Origin: Halalkalibacter urbisdiaboli
Lineage (GTDB): Bacteria > Bacillota > Bacilli > Bacillales > Bacillaceae_D
Assembly: GCF_002156385.1 (NCBI RefSeq)
Contig: NZ_MVJM01000002.1
Coordinates: 827,816-891,815, forward strand
Direction of reading: 5' to 3'
DNA length: 64,000 nucleotides
Positions 45,060-53,543 of this stretch are shown here, one piece after another. The notes under the pieces were generated by a model. That model was given only the letters and a program-made list of their open reading frames with translations, was not told the origin of the DNA and ran no database searches. The translations under genes were made by a program, and so were the position numbers. Each line of letters begins with the position of its first letter. The stretch's first letter is position 1.

Positions 45060-45722
45060 CTAATCACTACCTAATAAAATATCATTTACCTGATTAATAC
45101 TGTTAACAATATGAGTAGGGTTAGAATCGTTTAATTCTTCAAATGAACCGTATCCATAAGTAACTCCTATAGAGGCAATCCTAGTATTGTTTGCGCCGAT
45201 GATATCGTGTTTTCTGTCTCCAATCATAATAAACTCACCGAGTTTATATTCGTTGTTATATATATCTAGGATGTATTGAATGATGTCAGTTTTTGACGAT
45301 CTTGTTCCATCAAGATTACTTCCAACAATCTGTTCAAAATAGTGGTCAATCGAAAAATACTTTAGGATTTGTTCAGCAAAAACAGTAGGCTTTGAAGTGG
45401 CAACAGCTAACGTATAGCCATTTTCTTTTAACGACTTTAGTAGTAAGGGAATATTTGAATATAACTCATTTTCAAACATTCCCTTATCCTTAAACCTCTC
45501 CCGATAGAACTGTATCGCTTTTTGTGTTTGTTCCTCGTCAAACTTGTAATATTCAGAAAATGATACGTGGAGTGGTGGACCAATGAAACATTCTAGTTTA
45601 TCGAGATTGGATTCGGCAATGCCCATTTTTTGTAATGCTTACTGAACTGATTTCGTTATACCTACCTTTGGGTCTGAAAGTGTACCGTCTAAATCAAATA
45701 ATATGATGTTATATTTATCCAT
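45060..45722 (-). pseudogene. HAD phosphatase (phosphoglycolate-phosphatase type) with a nonsense codon
   Basis: From the ATG at 45722 the frame reads MDKYNIILFDLDGTLSDPKV and GITKSVQ, then TAA (45641-45639), then ALQKMGIAESNLDKLECFIG and an otherwise intact remainder with VATSKPTVFAEQIL and FIMIGDRKHDIIGANN. The stop is in frame with no other damage, at a position where relatives have Tyr in SVQYAL. So one base change kills it; reinitiation at MGIAESN would lack the nucleophile motif. A GGAGTCATTAC precedes the start. Confidence 0.82.
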
Positions 45723-45811
45723 GTAATGACTCCTTCATATTCCTGTTCGCATCTTTTGGTACAACTCTTTATTTTCAAAAAGAGAATAAGACATTTGAGC
45801 AACTGTATTTG

Positions 45812-46756
45812 CTAATTTGGCTGAATATAACCAAATGCTTTAAGGAGCTTATACCTGTCTACTGTAAGGATTCCTTTCCAATATGTTCTGGCAACAGCAA
45901 ATTCTCCGGGATAGCTTCCCCAATTCCACGAAATGTCCCAAGTGCCTTCTTCAGATAATTGTTCTAAATAATAGTTTAAGTTCTGCTCAATTAACTCACC
46001 GAATGTTCGACAAAGAGGGTGCTCGGGACTATCAATAAAGTCTAATGGGAGTGTTTTGTAGCCTGTTGACCACGTAGCGACATCCTTATCCACACATTGC
46101 TCTGCCAGTGAATGTAATTTATCTAAAACGTCTTTATACGAATCGTTTAGCTTCGTGTTAAAGGTTTCTTCATGTGTGTTCATTATTTTCATTAACCGTT
46201 GATAATTATTTATTTGATGCTTATCCATCTCTTTCATATTCATTAAATGGTCAACTGCTTTTTCAATTGCTGTCCAGCCTATTTGGGAAGCTTCACTTTG
46301 TTTGGGAGACCAATGCACAAGAAATCCAGCTAACTCTGCGCTAGGATTAAACATCCAATTCTCCTGTACGCCCTCTTCCCAATGCCACCACGGCGCATGG
46401 GGATAGTGATTATTTTCAGGTAGGACTGATACCCACATTCCTGTTTCTTTCTCGTTACTTTTAATCAAATATGATAGCATTGACTGGACTATTTTTTCAT
46501 TCGGCTCGGCTCCTATTTCCATTAAGATCTGTCCTGCTGCCCATGTGGCCATCGGTGATGAATGTGGCAGCCAAAAATCAGGCTCAATTCCATGTCCAAA
46601 ACCACCATCGTCATTTTGATATGCAGATAAGTAGTGAATAACGTTATCCCGTGAAGCACCCTCGAACCAGTACCCCCACCTTGCACACTCTAACGGTCGG
46701 GCATTTCGCTTCATCCATGAGCTAGTTTTTTTAACTGTTTTTTCAGATACATTCAT
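45812..46756 (-). CDS. Alpha/alpha-toroid (terpenoid-cyclase-like fold) protein, unknown
   Basis: About 314 aa, no signal peptide. Segments such as CARWGYWFEGASRDNVIHYLSAYQNDDGGFGHGIEPDFW, SSPMATWAAGQILMEIG and GTWDISWNWGSYPGEFAVARTYWKGILTV have the QxxDGGF/W-type repeats of toroid folds seen in squalene cyclases and prenyltransferases. The DxDD cyclase motif is absent, so enzyme activity is unproven. Start at MNVSEKTVK with GGAGG 11 bases upstream. Follows a small membrane gene by 25 bases. Confidence 0.65.
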   Translation of the reverse strand: MNVSEKTVKKTSSWMKRNARPLECARWGYWFEGASRDNVIHYLSAYQNDDGGFGHGIEPDFWLPHSSPMATWAAGQILMEIGAEPNEKIVQSMLSYLIKSNEKETGMWVSVLPENNHYPHAPWWHWEEGVQENWMFNPSAELAGFLVHWSPKQSEASQIGWTAIEKAVDHLMNMKEMDKHQINNYQRLMKIMNTHEETFNTKLNDSYKDVLDKLHSLAEQCVDKDVATWSTGYKTLPLDFIDSPEHPLCRTFGELIEQNLNYYLEQLSEEGTWDISWNWGSYPGEFAVARTYWKGILTVDRYKLLKAFGYIQPN

Positions 46757-46781
46757 TTTTAACTTAGCCTCCAGTAAAGTA

Positions 46782-46997
46782 TTATTGTCCCACCTCATCG
46801 TTTTCTTGAAGTGTTTGGATCAATTCATCAACATTTTCATTAAATCGGTTTAATTCGTATTCATAAGTCCCATTGTCAATACTATTTCTTGATGACTCTC
46901 TTATTGCACTCGAAATATGAAAAGCTGAAAACAAAATACACACACTTAAAATAACGATTGCGCTAGGCAAAGATAACCTCCATTTTTTCTCACTCAA
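46782..46997 (-). CDS. Small single-helix membrane protein, unknown
   Basis: 71 aa: basic head, one hydrophobic segment (about 11-29), then an acidic tail (NRFNENVDELIQTLQENDE). Starts with TTG placed 7 bases after GGGGAGG. Probably co-transcribed with the toroid protein gene downstream. Confidence 0.55.
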   Translation of the reverse strand: MSEKKWRLSLPSAIVILSVCILFSAFHISSAIRESSRNSIDNGTYEYELNRFNENVDELIQTLQENDEVGQ

Positions 46998-47145
46998 AAT
47001 GCAGCCTCCCCTTTTACAAATAGCTGGTTACTAAAGATAAATTAATAAAGCTTCCTATTTTCTAGTTTAACACTAAAAATGGACGACTTGGACATTGTTT
47101 CCATTTTTTCTTTTGCTAATCTACTCTAGACTTGAAGAAAACAAA

Positions 47146-47172
47146 TACCATTAGCATAAAACGCTAATGGTA
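47146..47172 (-). terminator. Terminator-like hairpin
   Basis: TACCATTAGC and GCTAATGGTA around ATAAAAC, with TTTGTTTTC following on the minus strand. Lies between two small minus-strand genes and would end transcription of the 62-aa gene. Confidence 0.65.
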
Positions 47173-47286
47173 TGTTGAAGTTGAATACCTGTTGTGCTTT
47201 GGGGTTCTTTAAGGTCCCTTTATTTAAAGAAAAAAACATTTCTACTGCTCTTGTTATCTGAACGTCCCCAAAGTAAAAGCTACTAA

Positions 47287-47475
47287 CTAACCTTTATCTA
47301 TCTTATTCATTTTTTCTTCTATCCTATTAAGTTGTTTCCTAATATCATCTATACTTACTTGTAATTTATTTGCATTATTGTCAGGATTCCATATCCACTT
47401 AGCGATCAAGATTATTAGTGTTATAAGTAAGATGGGCATGAGTAACGCCGTTAACACATCGAGAATTGGAAACAT
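47287..47475 (-). CDS. Small membrane protein with C-terminal coiled coil
   Basis: About 62 aa. One hydrophobic segment (about 5-28), then a predicted coiled coil (VSIDDIRKQLNRIEEKMNKI). Start at MFPILDVL with AGAGG 10 bases upstream. Resembles many small Bacillus proteins of unknown role. Confidence 0.5.
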   Translation of the reverse strand: MFPILDVLTALLMPILLITLIILIAKWIWNPDNNANKLQVSIDDIRKQLNRIEEKMNKIDKG

Positions 47476-47678
47476 ATTATAATCGCCTCTAAACTTTATT
47501 CGATACAATATCCTTACCATTAAATAACTATTCTTGGGTAAACATTAATTAGAAAAGGCATCCCCTCTTAAGTCCAACCGTATTCAGTATTATATCTCCT
47601 TCGCTGCAGCTGTCAGCAACTGTTACAGGATTTCCTCAACTGTGTGTGCCAACCTATTTCATAGCTTAAAAAACTTCA

Positions 47679-47897
47679 TCACAGCTTCCCTTCTTTTATC
47701 CATGACCACATTCGATAACTTCCCAATAACGAAATGATAAATAAGAACAGTAATTTTAGTACCCAACTTGATAACATTTCTATTTGAATTAACCCTTCAG
47801 CGTTTACAAAAACCCAAATTGAAAACCCAATAAACATTAACCACATAAAAATCGTTGGAATAAGCCAGATGATTCTTAGTTTTATATTCTTCAACAC
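47679..47897 (-). CDS. Small two-helix membrane protein, unknown
   Basis: 72 aa with two hydrophobic segments (about 8-30 and 44-62) and a basic C-terminal end. GTG start behind a GGGGGGG tract. No family recognised. Confidence 0.5.
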   Translation of the reverse strand: MLKNIKLRIIWLIPTIFMWLMFIGFSIWVFVNAEGLIQIEMLSSWVLKLLFLFIISLLGSYRMWSWIKEGKL

Positions 47898-48279
47898 GTA
47901 ACCCCCCCTTAAGATTACGATGTACGAAAGGAAAATGTTTCAGGATTACCATAGTGTTTGTCCATTTTCACTCCTCCCAGTTAAGCCCTTTAATGTTTAG
48001 ATAACTTAATAACTGCTGTACGGTTGATTTGTTGTTTGTTCTTAGACTTTATAGAAGGTAAATGCTGACTATTAAGCGCAACAACAAAATATCGTCTTTG
48101 CAAAAAAGTGTTACTACCTTTATATTCACGTTTCAAAAATATCCTATTGATGGAAATTTTATCATAGCATACAATCAATCGAGATGGGAGGTGATTACTT
48201 CAGTCTGTTAAGTGGAAATTACCTATCTAGGAATGTGTAAAGAAAGATTACTATTCTTGCATTCAAGGGAGGCGGTATC
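47898..48279. other. Intergenic region upstream of the acetylesterase gene
   Basis: About 380 AT-rich bases without a convincing gene. I looked for a cre-like catabolite-repression site near 48180-48270 and saw no good match. Confidence 0.4.
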
Positions 48280-49443
48280 GTGCAAAACGTGTTCTTAAAA
48301 GCATTAACGTTGCTTGTAATCATGACGGTCATTGGTGGTTTTGTTCATTTATCAGCAGAGGCAGCACCGAACAAATACAAGTTCGACTTTGGTAATGGAG
48401 AGGTCGAAAAGGGCTATATCGGTGTAAGTGCCTCTGATAAGTATGATGAAAAAAAGCGTTATGGCTTTCATACACCAGAGAACATGATTAATGTTCCGGC
48501 ATCTGGAACAGGTGCAGCCAGTGATGCTGTACAGTTTGAAACGTCCGGTACGAAAAGTACAAACACCTTTGATGTTGACCTGCCAGACGGGCTTTACGAG
48601 GTGAAGGTTACGTTAGGGGATACGTTCAGAGCAAGCGTTGCAGCAGAAGGTGTTTACCAAATTATCAACATGACAGGAAACAATGCGACTGATTCTTTTC
48701 AAATCCCTATTACTGATGGGCAACTGAACTTACTTGTAACAGCAGGTAGAGTCGGCACAAACTTTACATTAAGTGCCTTAGAAATTAAAAAGCTGTCTCG
48801 CCATCCGGAGACCAATCGAACCATCTATATCGGAGGCGACTCCACAGTATGCAATTACTATCCATTAGACAACAGTGTTCAGGCAGGATGGGGACAATTA
48901 CTCCCGGAATTTGTAGACACGGATACTTTCCAAGTTAGAAATATGGCATCTGGCGGCCAAATTGCAAGAGGGTTTAGAAATGATGGTCAGTTAGAAGCGA
49001 TTTTAAAATATATTAAACCAGGTGATTATTTTATATTACAGCTCGGCATTAATGATACTAATCCAAAAAATGAAACAACCGAAGAGGAATTTAAAGAGAT
49101 TATGCGTGATATGGTTCAACAAGTAAAGGCAACAGGAGCAACCGTGATCTTATCGACGCCACAAGGTAGAGCAACCGACTTTAATTCAGAGGGCGAACAT
49201 ACTTCTGTTCATCGTTGGTATAGACATTCTACTGCCGCTTTAGCTCAGGAGGAAAACGTACCATTAGTAGACCTTAATGTGTTAAGTTCGGCCTACTTTA
49301 CCTCAATCGGACCAGAAGCCACATCTGACCTTTATATGAACGGAGACTCATTACATCCGAACCGTGCCGGAGCAACCGAGCTTGCCCGAATCGTCGCAGA
49401 AGAACTACAAAAACAAGGTCTAGACGGTTTTACGCAAGAATAG
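48280..49443 (+). CDS. Secreted rhamnogalacturonan acetylesterase (CE12, SGNH fold)
   Basis: Removes acetyl groups from rhamnogalacturonan-I so that lyases can act; exported. 387 aa: signal peptide (about 1-29), an N-terminal beta-type module (about 33-165, KYKFDFGNGEVEKGYIGVS), then the SGNH esterase. Block I GGDSTVCNY (Ser about 190), block II MASGGQIARGF (Gly), block III LGINDTNP (Asn about 262), and block V GDSLHPN (Asp and His about 360). GTG start 7 bases after GGGAGG. The N-terminal module is shared with the PL11 lyase at 59986. No transporter or regulator genes adjacent. Confidence 0.9.
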   Translation: MQNVFLKALTLLVIMTVIGGFVHLSAEAAPNKYKFDFGNGEVEKGYIGVSASDKYDEKKRYGFHTPENMINVPASGTGAASDAVQFETSGTKSTNTFDVDLPDGLYEVKVTLGDTFRASVAAEGVYQIINMTGNNATDSFQIPITDGQLNLLVTAGRVGTNFTLSALEIKKLSRHPETNRTIYIGGDSTVCNYYPLDNSVQAGWGQLLPEFVDTDTFQVRNMASGGQIARGFRNDGQLEAILKYIKPGDYFILQLGINDTNPKNETTEEEFKEIMRDMVQQVKATGATVILSTPQGRATDFNSEGEHTSVHRWYRHSTAALAQEENVPLVDLNVLSSAYFTSIGPEATSDLYMNGDSLHPNRAGATELARIVAEELQKQGLDGFTQE

Positions 49444-49454
49444 AAATAGAAAAA

Positions 49455-49557
49455 AACGGGCCTGTCTCAAAAGTTACTGAAGCAGAGGCAAGCGCTCCGT
49501 CACTACATTATCGGAGATATCCCAAAAGGTAAAAATCTACCTTCTGGGGTACCTTCT
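49455..49557. repeat. Repeat-derived hairpins after the acetylesterase gene
   Basis: Starts GGGCCTGTCTCAAAAGTTAC like the unit at 43077 and ends with ATCCCAAAAGGTAAAAATCTACCTTCTGGGGTACC, a family 2-like hairpin. It probably terminates both convergent genes. Confidence 0.5.
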
Positions 49558-49564
49558 TTGTCGA

Positions 49565-51193
49565 TTACAGTTCATTCAGAAGCTTTGTAAGCTCTTTAAA
49601 TTTCCGGTCAAGTTCTGTGTACGCTTCATCATTTGGCGTCATAAAGCTAAGCTTACCTAACACTTCTTGTCTTTCTGTTTCAAGCGTTAAACGTAATTCA
49701 TCTAGATTATCTCTTTTTGGAGATACGTCATTTAGTCGCTTTTGAATGCTATTATTCGAAATCACAAGTTGGCTGTTTGTCGTTTTTTCGAGGAAATATC
49801 GATCATGTGAAACGACGATGAGCGTTCCATCATACTGTGCTAACGTATATTCAAGCTGTTCACGTGAAGCTAAGTCAAGATGATTCGTTGGCTCATCTAA
49901 CATAAGTACATCTTTTTCTTCTAAAATATACTTCATTAACTTACACTTAATACGCTCACCCATACTCATATTCTTAATCGGTTCTCTCCAATGAGATGTC
50001 GTAAATCCTAAATGCTTCATTAACGTTTGGACTTTCCCTCTCGCCTCGAATGTTTCTTGATAAAATAGCTGCTCCGGTGCTTGTTCAAGTGGTAAATCAA
50101 ACACCTCTTGCGTTAAATAACCAATTTTTGCAGAGGGAGAAATCCATACAGCGCCTTCAGCTGCAACGTGTCCAACTATGACTTTCAATAATGTCGTCTT
50201 TCCGCTTCCATTTGGACCTAGTATAGCAATTTTTTCACCGTGCTGAATTGTAAAGTTGGCGTTTTCAAATAGGATTCGTTCGCCAAAAGTTTTTGTTAGA
50301 TTCTTAACTTCTAAAAACCGTTTTCCTACCTTGCTTTTTGCTTTCATTGAAAAGCGAACTGTATATTCTGGCTCAACCGGTTCAGCCTTTGCCTTTTCTA
50401 GCGCTTTTTCAAGACGCTTTTGTTTTGATTTTACTTGTGCATCCATACGCTTTGCTTTGACGCGATAATGCTCTTTATATCCTTCCTTTTTCGTCGATTG
50501 AGCATGAGCTTTGTTCGACCAAGACGTGAGCTCTTTAATTTGGCCTTCAATCCGTTCAACCATTTTTTGCTGTTTCTCATATTCACGCTGCTGGGTAAGT
50601 CGTTTCTGCTTGCGAACCTCCATATAACTAGAATAATTCCCTTTATGTTCAATAAGCTGCTTCCCTTCAATCGACCATATTTTTGTTGCCACTGCATCTA
50701 GAAAATAACGATCGTGCGAAACAAATATAATGGTACCTTTATAATTCGTTATTTGACTAACGAGTAATTCAACGCTTTGCTCATCGAGATGGTTTGTCGG
50801 TTCATCTAGTAGTAAAAGGTCTGCCTCCTTTGAAAAACCTTTTGCAAGACGTGCTTTCAGCTTTTCACCACCACTCAATTGTTGAAAATCATCGGTAGGG
50901 ACATGCCATTTCTCTAGTAATTTGGCTTCAAGAGGAGTCTTATTTCCGGAAAGATGCGCCTCGGTTTCTTGTTCAACCATCACAATGCTCAAGTCATTCT
51001 GCAGCCATTGTATTTGTCCTTTTGTCGGCACTAATTCATTATTAATTAATTGCAATAACGTCGATTTCCCAGCACCATTTTTGCCAATGACACCGATGAC
51101 ATCTCCGTGTTGAACACGAGCATTTATTTCTGCAAAAACGTTAACGTCAGTTATTTCATAGCTAATATTTGATATTTTTAATAGTTCTTTCAT
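49565..51193 (-). CDS. vmlR: ABC-F ribosome-protection ATPase, VmlR type
   Basis: Soluble twin-ATPase that binds the ribosomal E site and dislodges peptidyl-transferase antibiotics (lincomycin, virginiamycin M, pleuromutilins in B. subtilis). About 542 aa. Walker A GKNGAGKST (about 34) and GPNGSGKTT (about 325); signatures LSGGEKLKARLAKG and MSMGERIKCKLMK; Walker B LLLLDEPTNHLD and VLMLDEPTNHLD. A long charged interdomain linker lies about 185-270 and a C-terminal extension ends the protein. Sequence follows B. subtilis VmlR closely as I remember it. Start at MKELLKIS with AGAGGG 9 bases upstream. The 230-base leader carries attenuator hairpins. Confidence 0.93.
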   Translation of the reverse strand: MKELLKISNISYEITDVNVFAEINARVQHGDVIGVIGKNGAGKSTLLQLINNELVPTKGQIQWLQNDLSIVMVEQETEAHLSGNKTPLEAKLLEKWHVPTDDFQQLSGGEKLKARLAKGFSKEADLLLLDEPTNHLDEQSVELLVSQITNYKGTIIFVSHDRYFLDAVATKIWSIEGKQLIEHKGNYSSYMEVRKQKRLTQQREYEKQQKMVERIEGQIKELTSWSNKAHAQSTKKEGYKEHYRVKAKRMDAQVKSKQKRLEKALEKAKAEPVEPEYTVRFSMKAKSKVGKRFLEVKNLTKTFGERILFENANFTIQHGEKIAILGPNGSGKTTLLKVIVGHVAAEGAVWISPSAKIGYLTQEVFDLPLEQAPEQLFYQETFEARGKVQTLMKHLGFTTSHWREPIKNMSMGERIKCKLMKYILEEKDVLMLDEPTNHLDLASREQLEYTLAQYDGTLIVVSHDRYFLEKTTNSQLVISNNSIQKRLNDVSPKRDNLDELRLTLETERQEVLGKLSFMTPNDEAYTELDRKFKELTKLLNEL

Positions 51194-51200
51194 ACATGTA

Positions 51201-51222
51201 ATCCCTCTCTTTAAAGGGAGAA
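51201..51222 (-). promoter_or_regulatory. Hairpin covering the vmlR ribosome binding site
   Basis: On the minus strand TCTCCCTTT faces AGAGAGGGA, the vmlR RBS, across a short AAA loop. This would add translational control to the attenuator upstream. Confidence 0.5.
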
Positions 51223-51224
51223 TC

Positions 51225-51256
51225 AAAAAAATCCCCCCAGTTCATTTGGAAGGATT
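51225..51256 (-). terminator. Attenuator terminator in the vmlR leader
   Basis: On the minus strand AATCCTTCC pairs with GGGGGGATT (two G-U pairs) around AAATGAACT and runs straight into TTTTTT. It ends about 32 bases before the vmlR ATG, so it would stop transcription unless its 5' arm is captured upstream. Confidence 0.75.
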
Positions 51257-51384
51257 AGTCGTTCTTTGCATATTCTAATAAGCTATTTCATTAATAGCTC
51301 TACAATTTATAGAAAATGGGCAGACTAATCCTATTTTATCTGATTTGAAATATGTGATTTCAAACTTTTTAAAATAAGATTAGT
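51252..51384 (-). promoter_or_regulatory. vmlR: vmlR leader: competing anti-terminator stems
   Basis: Stem 1: ACTAATCTTATTTTA (51384-51370) with TAAAATAGGATTAGT (51338-51324), 14 of 15 paired, enclosing TTTGAAAT...ATTTCAAA. Stem 2: GGATTAGTC (51331-51323) with GACTAATCC (51260-51252). The two share the GGATTAGT segment, and stem 2 shares AATCC with the terminator. So a ribosome stalled before 51384 breaks stem 1, frees stem 2 and prevents termination. Logic matches known antibiotic-responsive attenuation. Confidence 0.7.
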
Positions 51385-51405
51385 TAATCATCGGCCACCC
51401 ATCAT
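51380..51405 (-). promoter_or_regulatory. Leader mini-ORFs of vmlR
   Basis: After AGAAGGG the leader has ATG ATG GGT GGC CGA TGA (51405-51388) and, overlapping its stop, ATG ATT AAC TAA (51391-51380). Either could be the stalling peptide; the second, with three sense codons, ends at the base of stem 1. Choice between them is not possible by eye. Confidence 0.5.
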
Positions 51406-51427
51406 CCCTTCTACTTTTAGTACCATT

Positions 51428-51436
51428 AGTATAGCA
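51428..51436 (-). promoter_or_regulatory. Extended -10 promoter of vmlR
   Basis: TGCTATACT on the minus strand (-10 TATACT at 51433-51428, preceded by TG). A T-rich tract stands at -35. The transcript would start near 51421, about 228 bases before the vmlR ATG. Confidence 0.55.
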
Positions 51437-51482
51437 CAAACCATTTGTAAAAAAAGTAAAAACCGTGGAATTCTGTACCAGT

Positions 51483-51859
51483 TTTATTTATCTAACTTAA
51501 AATGACCTACTGATTGGTTTAATGAATCGGCTAACCGAGCAACAGATTCAGAGTTTATAACGATCTCGTTCATTGCACTTGTTGATTGTTGAATATTGGC
51601 GGAAGTCTGTTCAATACCTACTGACGACTCTTGTGAAATCGCAGAGACATTTTCAAGAGATCGATTGATTTCTTTGCTTCGAACCGTAATGTCTTTAAGA
51701 TTGCTTGAAATGTTCTCAATTTTCGTTTGGATCGATGAAATAGACGTATTGAATTCTTCAAAGGTTTATCCGGTTTTATTTACTTTCTTTGTTCCCTCAA
51801 CCGCTTGATCATAGCTAGATTGTAAGGCTTTTACGACCTCGCTTGATGATCGTTTCATA
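51483..51859 (-). pseudogene. C-terminal remnant of a chemoreceptor
   Basis: About 125 codons contain AVEGTKKVNKTG, an in-frame TGA-type break (TAA at about 51767), then TFEEFNTSISSIQTKIENIS, LENVSAISQESSVGIEQTSA and NEIVINSESVARLADSLNQS. This is the distal, membrane-facing end of an MCP coiled coil; the hairpin tip and everything before it are absent. Broken twice, so not functional. The break upstream abuts a hairpin at 51897. Confidence 0.75.
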
Positions 51860-51896
51860 CTTATCTAAAAGCAGAGCTTTTGTATTAAGCAAAAAA

Positions 51897-51922
51897 GCCG
51901 ATTCCTTTTTTAGAATCGACTA
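51897..51922 (-). terminator. Hairpin with T run on the minus strand
   Basis: AGCCGATTC and GAATCGACT around CTTTTTTA; TTTTTTG follows on the minus strand. No intact minus-strand gene ends here, so it may be left over from a lost gene. Confidence 0.5.
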
Positions 51923-51997
51923 TCACATTTATAAAAATTGTCTGATTGGTACATCTTAATATTGTTTCATTTATGCCACTTATTGAAGGAGAGTACG

Positions 51998-52540
51998 ATG
52001 ACTAATCCTATTTTCGATCAGTATTATTCAAAGGAAAACGAGTTAATGAATGAGAAATTTCAAATTTGGCTTGAGCATTCTCTGTTTTCCTGGCAGTGGT
52101 GGTTCGGTCTCATCTTGTTATTTATTTCAATCATTTTTTGGATAAGATTCAGAAAACAGGACAGCACACATCGATTATTATATTCTGGCTTTTTTGTAGT
52201 AATATTCTCCTCATTCTTTGACTTACTTGGAGCTTCGATTGGCTTATTTCATTATCACTATGAGCTATTTCCATTTTCCTCTAACTATTTACCTTGGAGC
52301 ATCGCCATATTGCCAATATCCATTATGACGGTTCTACAAATAAAGCCTAACGTTAACCCATTTTTAAAATCAGCTATTTACTCAGCTGTTATAGCATTTA
52401 TAGCGCTACCTTTGCTTCATCTTATTGGCGTTTATCATCCGGTAAAATGGCACTATTTTTATTCATTTCTTATTTTATTCGTCCTTTACTTGATGGCGTA
52501 TTTTCTTGTTCGTCGGAGTCATTTTGAGGAACTCACTTAG
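51998..52540 (+). CDS. CBO0543-type membrane protein (paralogue)
   Basis: About 180 aa, five hydrophobic segments. IWLEHSLFSWQWWFGLILLFI (about 23-43) and NYLPWSIAILPISIMTVLQ (about 95-113) match the family motifs also seen in the protein at 39289, from which it has diverged strongly. Function unknown. Start at MTNPIFDQ with GGAG 6 bases upstream; the ORF is open from 51938 but has no other RBS. Confidence 0.75.
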   Translation: MTNPIFDQYYSKENELMNEKFQIWLEHSLFSWQWWFGLILLFISIIFWIRFRKQDSTHRLLYSGFFVVIFSSFFDLLGASIGLFHYHYELFPFSSNYLPWSIAILPISIMTVLQIKPNVNPFLKSAIYSAVIAFIALPLLHLIGVYHPVKWHYFYSFLILFVLYLMAYFLVRRSHFEELT

Positions 52541-52629
52541 AGTAGCAATTTCTGTGACCTGAATGAAACGAGTTTTTTTAAAACTATACTTCTTTTCGGC
52601 CTTTTTAATTGCACGCCAGAAAGGTGTAA

Positions 52630-53508
52630 TTAGTAATACTTTTTTAGAAACGTCATAATCTCACTGTTAATTTTCGTTAAACCTTCTTTTGATGGGAAAT
52701 GTCCCATGTCGTAGGTTTTGAATGCAATTAAATTGGGGATGATTTCTTGAGCCAATTTCTTCAATCTTCTTTCAGGAAAGAAAATATCATGTTTCCCTGC
52801 GATGATTAAAGTGGGTGCGTAATAATTTGTTAATTCTTTCTTCTCCGTTAATTTAGGCATTTCTTGTTCAAGCTTTATGTATTTAAATACATCCCCGATA
52901 ATTTTTTTATCGACTTCTTTCATGCTATTATTTGACATAATCCCAGTGATTTTATGAAGATGTTTTTCTGATGATGTAACGTTAAATAAGACTAAAGGAA
53001 GTAAAATATCTTTAATCATTTTGGCTTTGGAGCCTAATCCTATTCCAGCTGGTGATACTAAAATGGAACAATCGATTTTATGTGGCATAAATGTCGCTAA
53101 TCTTAAGATGATTCCAGCACCGTACGAAGGACCAATGAATGCACAACTATCGATATTAAAATAATTCATTAGTTCTTCGATCCACTGTGCAAAACTATGA
53201 TCCTTCGCTGAAATTCTGTTTTCATCACTGTATCCCGGATGACCAATAGTATCTGGTGCATAAATTCTATAGTTGTTTAGTAATGGTAGAAACCAAGATA
53301 ACGTCATTGGATTGATACAATTACCACCCTGGAATATAAAAACAGGTTTTCCTTCAGGTGGACCAGCAACAAGAACGTGCGTTTTTCCATAACTTGTATT
53401 AACAAAAATTCGTTCGACATCTACATTAAGTGAATGTACATAGCTTTCATAGTGTTGGTTTATCGCATTTTTTCCTTCTTCGCTTTTATAAATGGTCCCA
53501 TTCCCCAT
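52630..53508 (-). CDS. Alpha/beta-fold hydrolase
   Basis: 292 aa, no signal peptide. VFIFQGGNCINP (oxyanion loop, about 60), DTIGHPGYSDE (about 86), nucleophile elbow FIGPSYGAGI (Ser about 130), acid IIAGKHDIFFPE (about 240) and His in YDMGHFPSKEG (about 272). The HG motif is replaced by QGG. Substrate unknown. RBS TAGGAGGGTC before ATG. Confidence 0.83.
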   Translation of the reverse strand: MGNGTIYKSEEGKNAINQHYESYVHSLNVDVERIFVNTSYGKTHVLVAGPPEGKPVFIFQGGNCINPMTLSWFLPLLNNYRIYAPDTIGHPGYSDENRISAKDHSFAQWIEELMNYFNIDSCAFIGPSYGAGIILRLATFMPHKIDCSILVSPAGIGLGSKAKMIKDILLPLVLFNVTSSEKHLHKITGIMSNNSMKEVDKKIIGDVFKYIKLEQEMPKLTEKKELTNYYAPTLIIAGKHDIFFPERRLKKLAQEIIPNLIAFKTYDMGHFPSKEGLTKINSEIMTFLKKYY

Positions 53509-53543
53509 AAGACCCTCCTACTATCTAACATTAGAAAGAATAA

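Noticed and set aside
47990-48178. 62-codon minus-strand frame upstream of the acetylesterase gene
   Set aside because: No RBS and no recognisable features; more likely chance.
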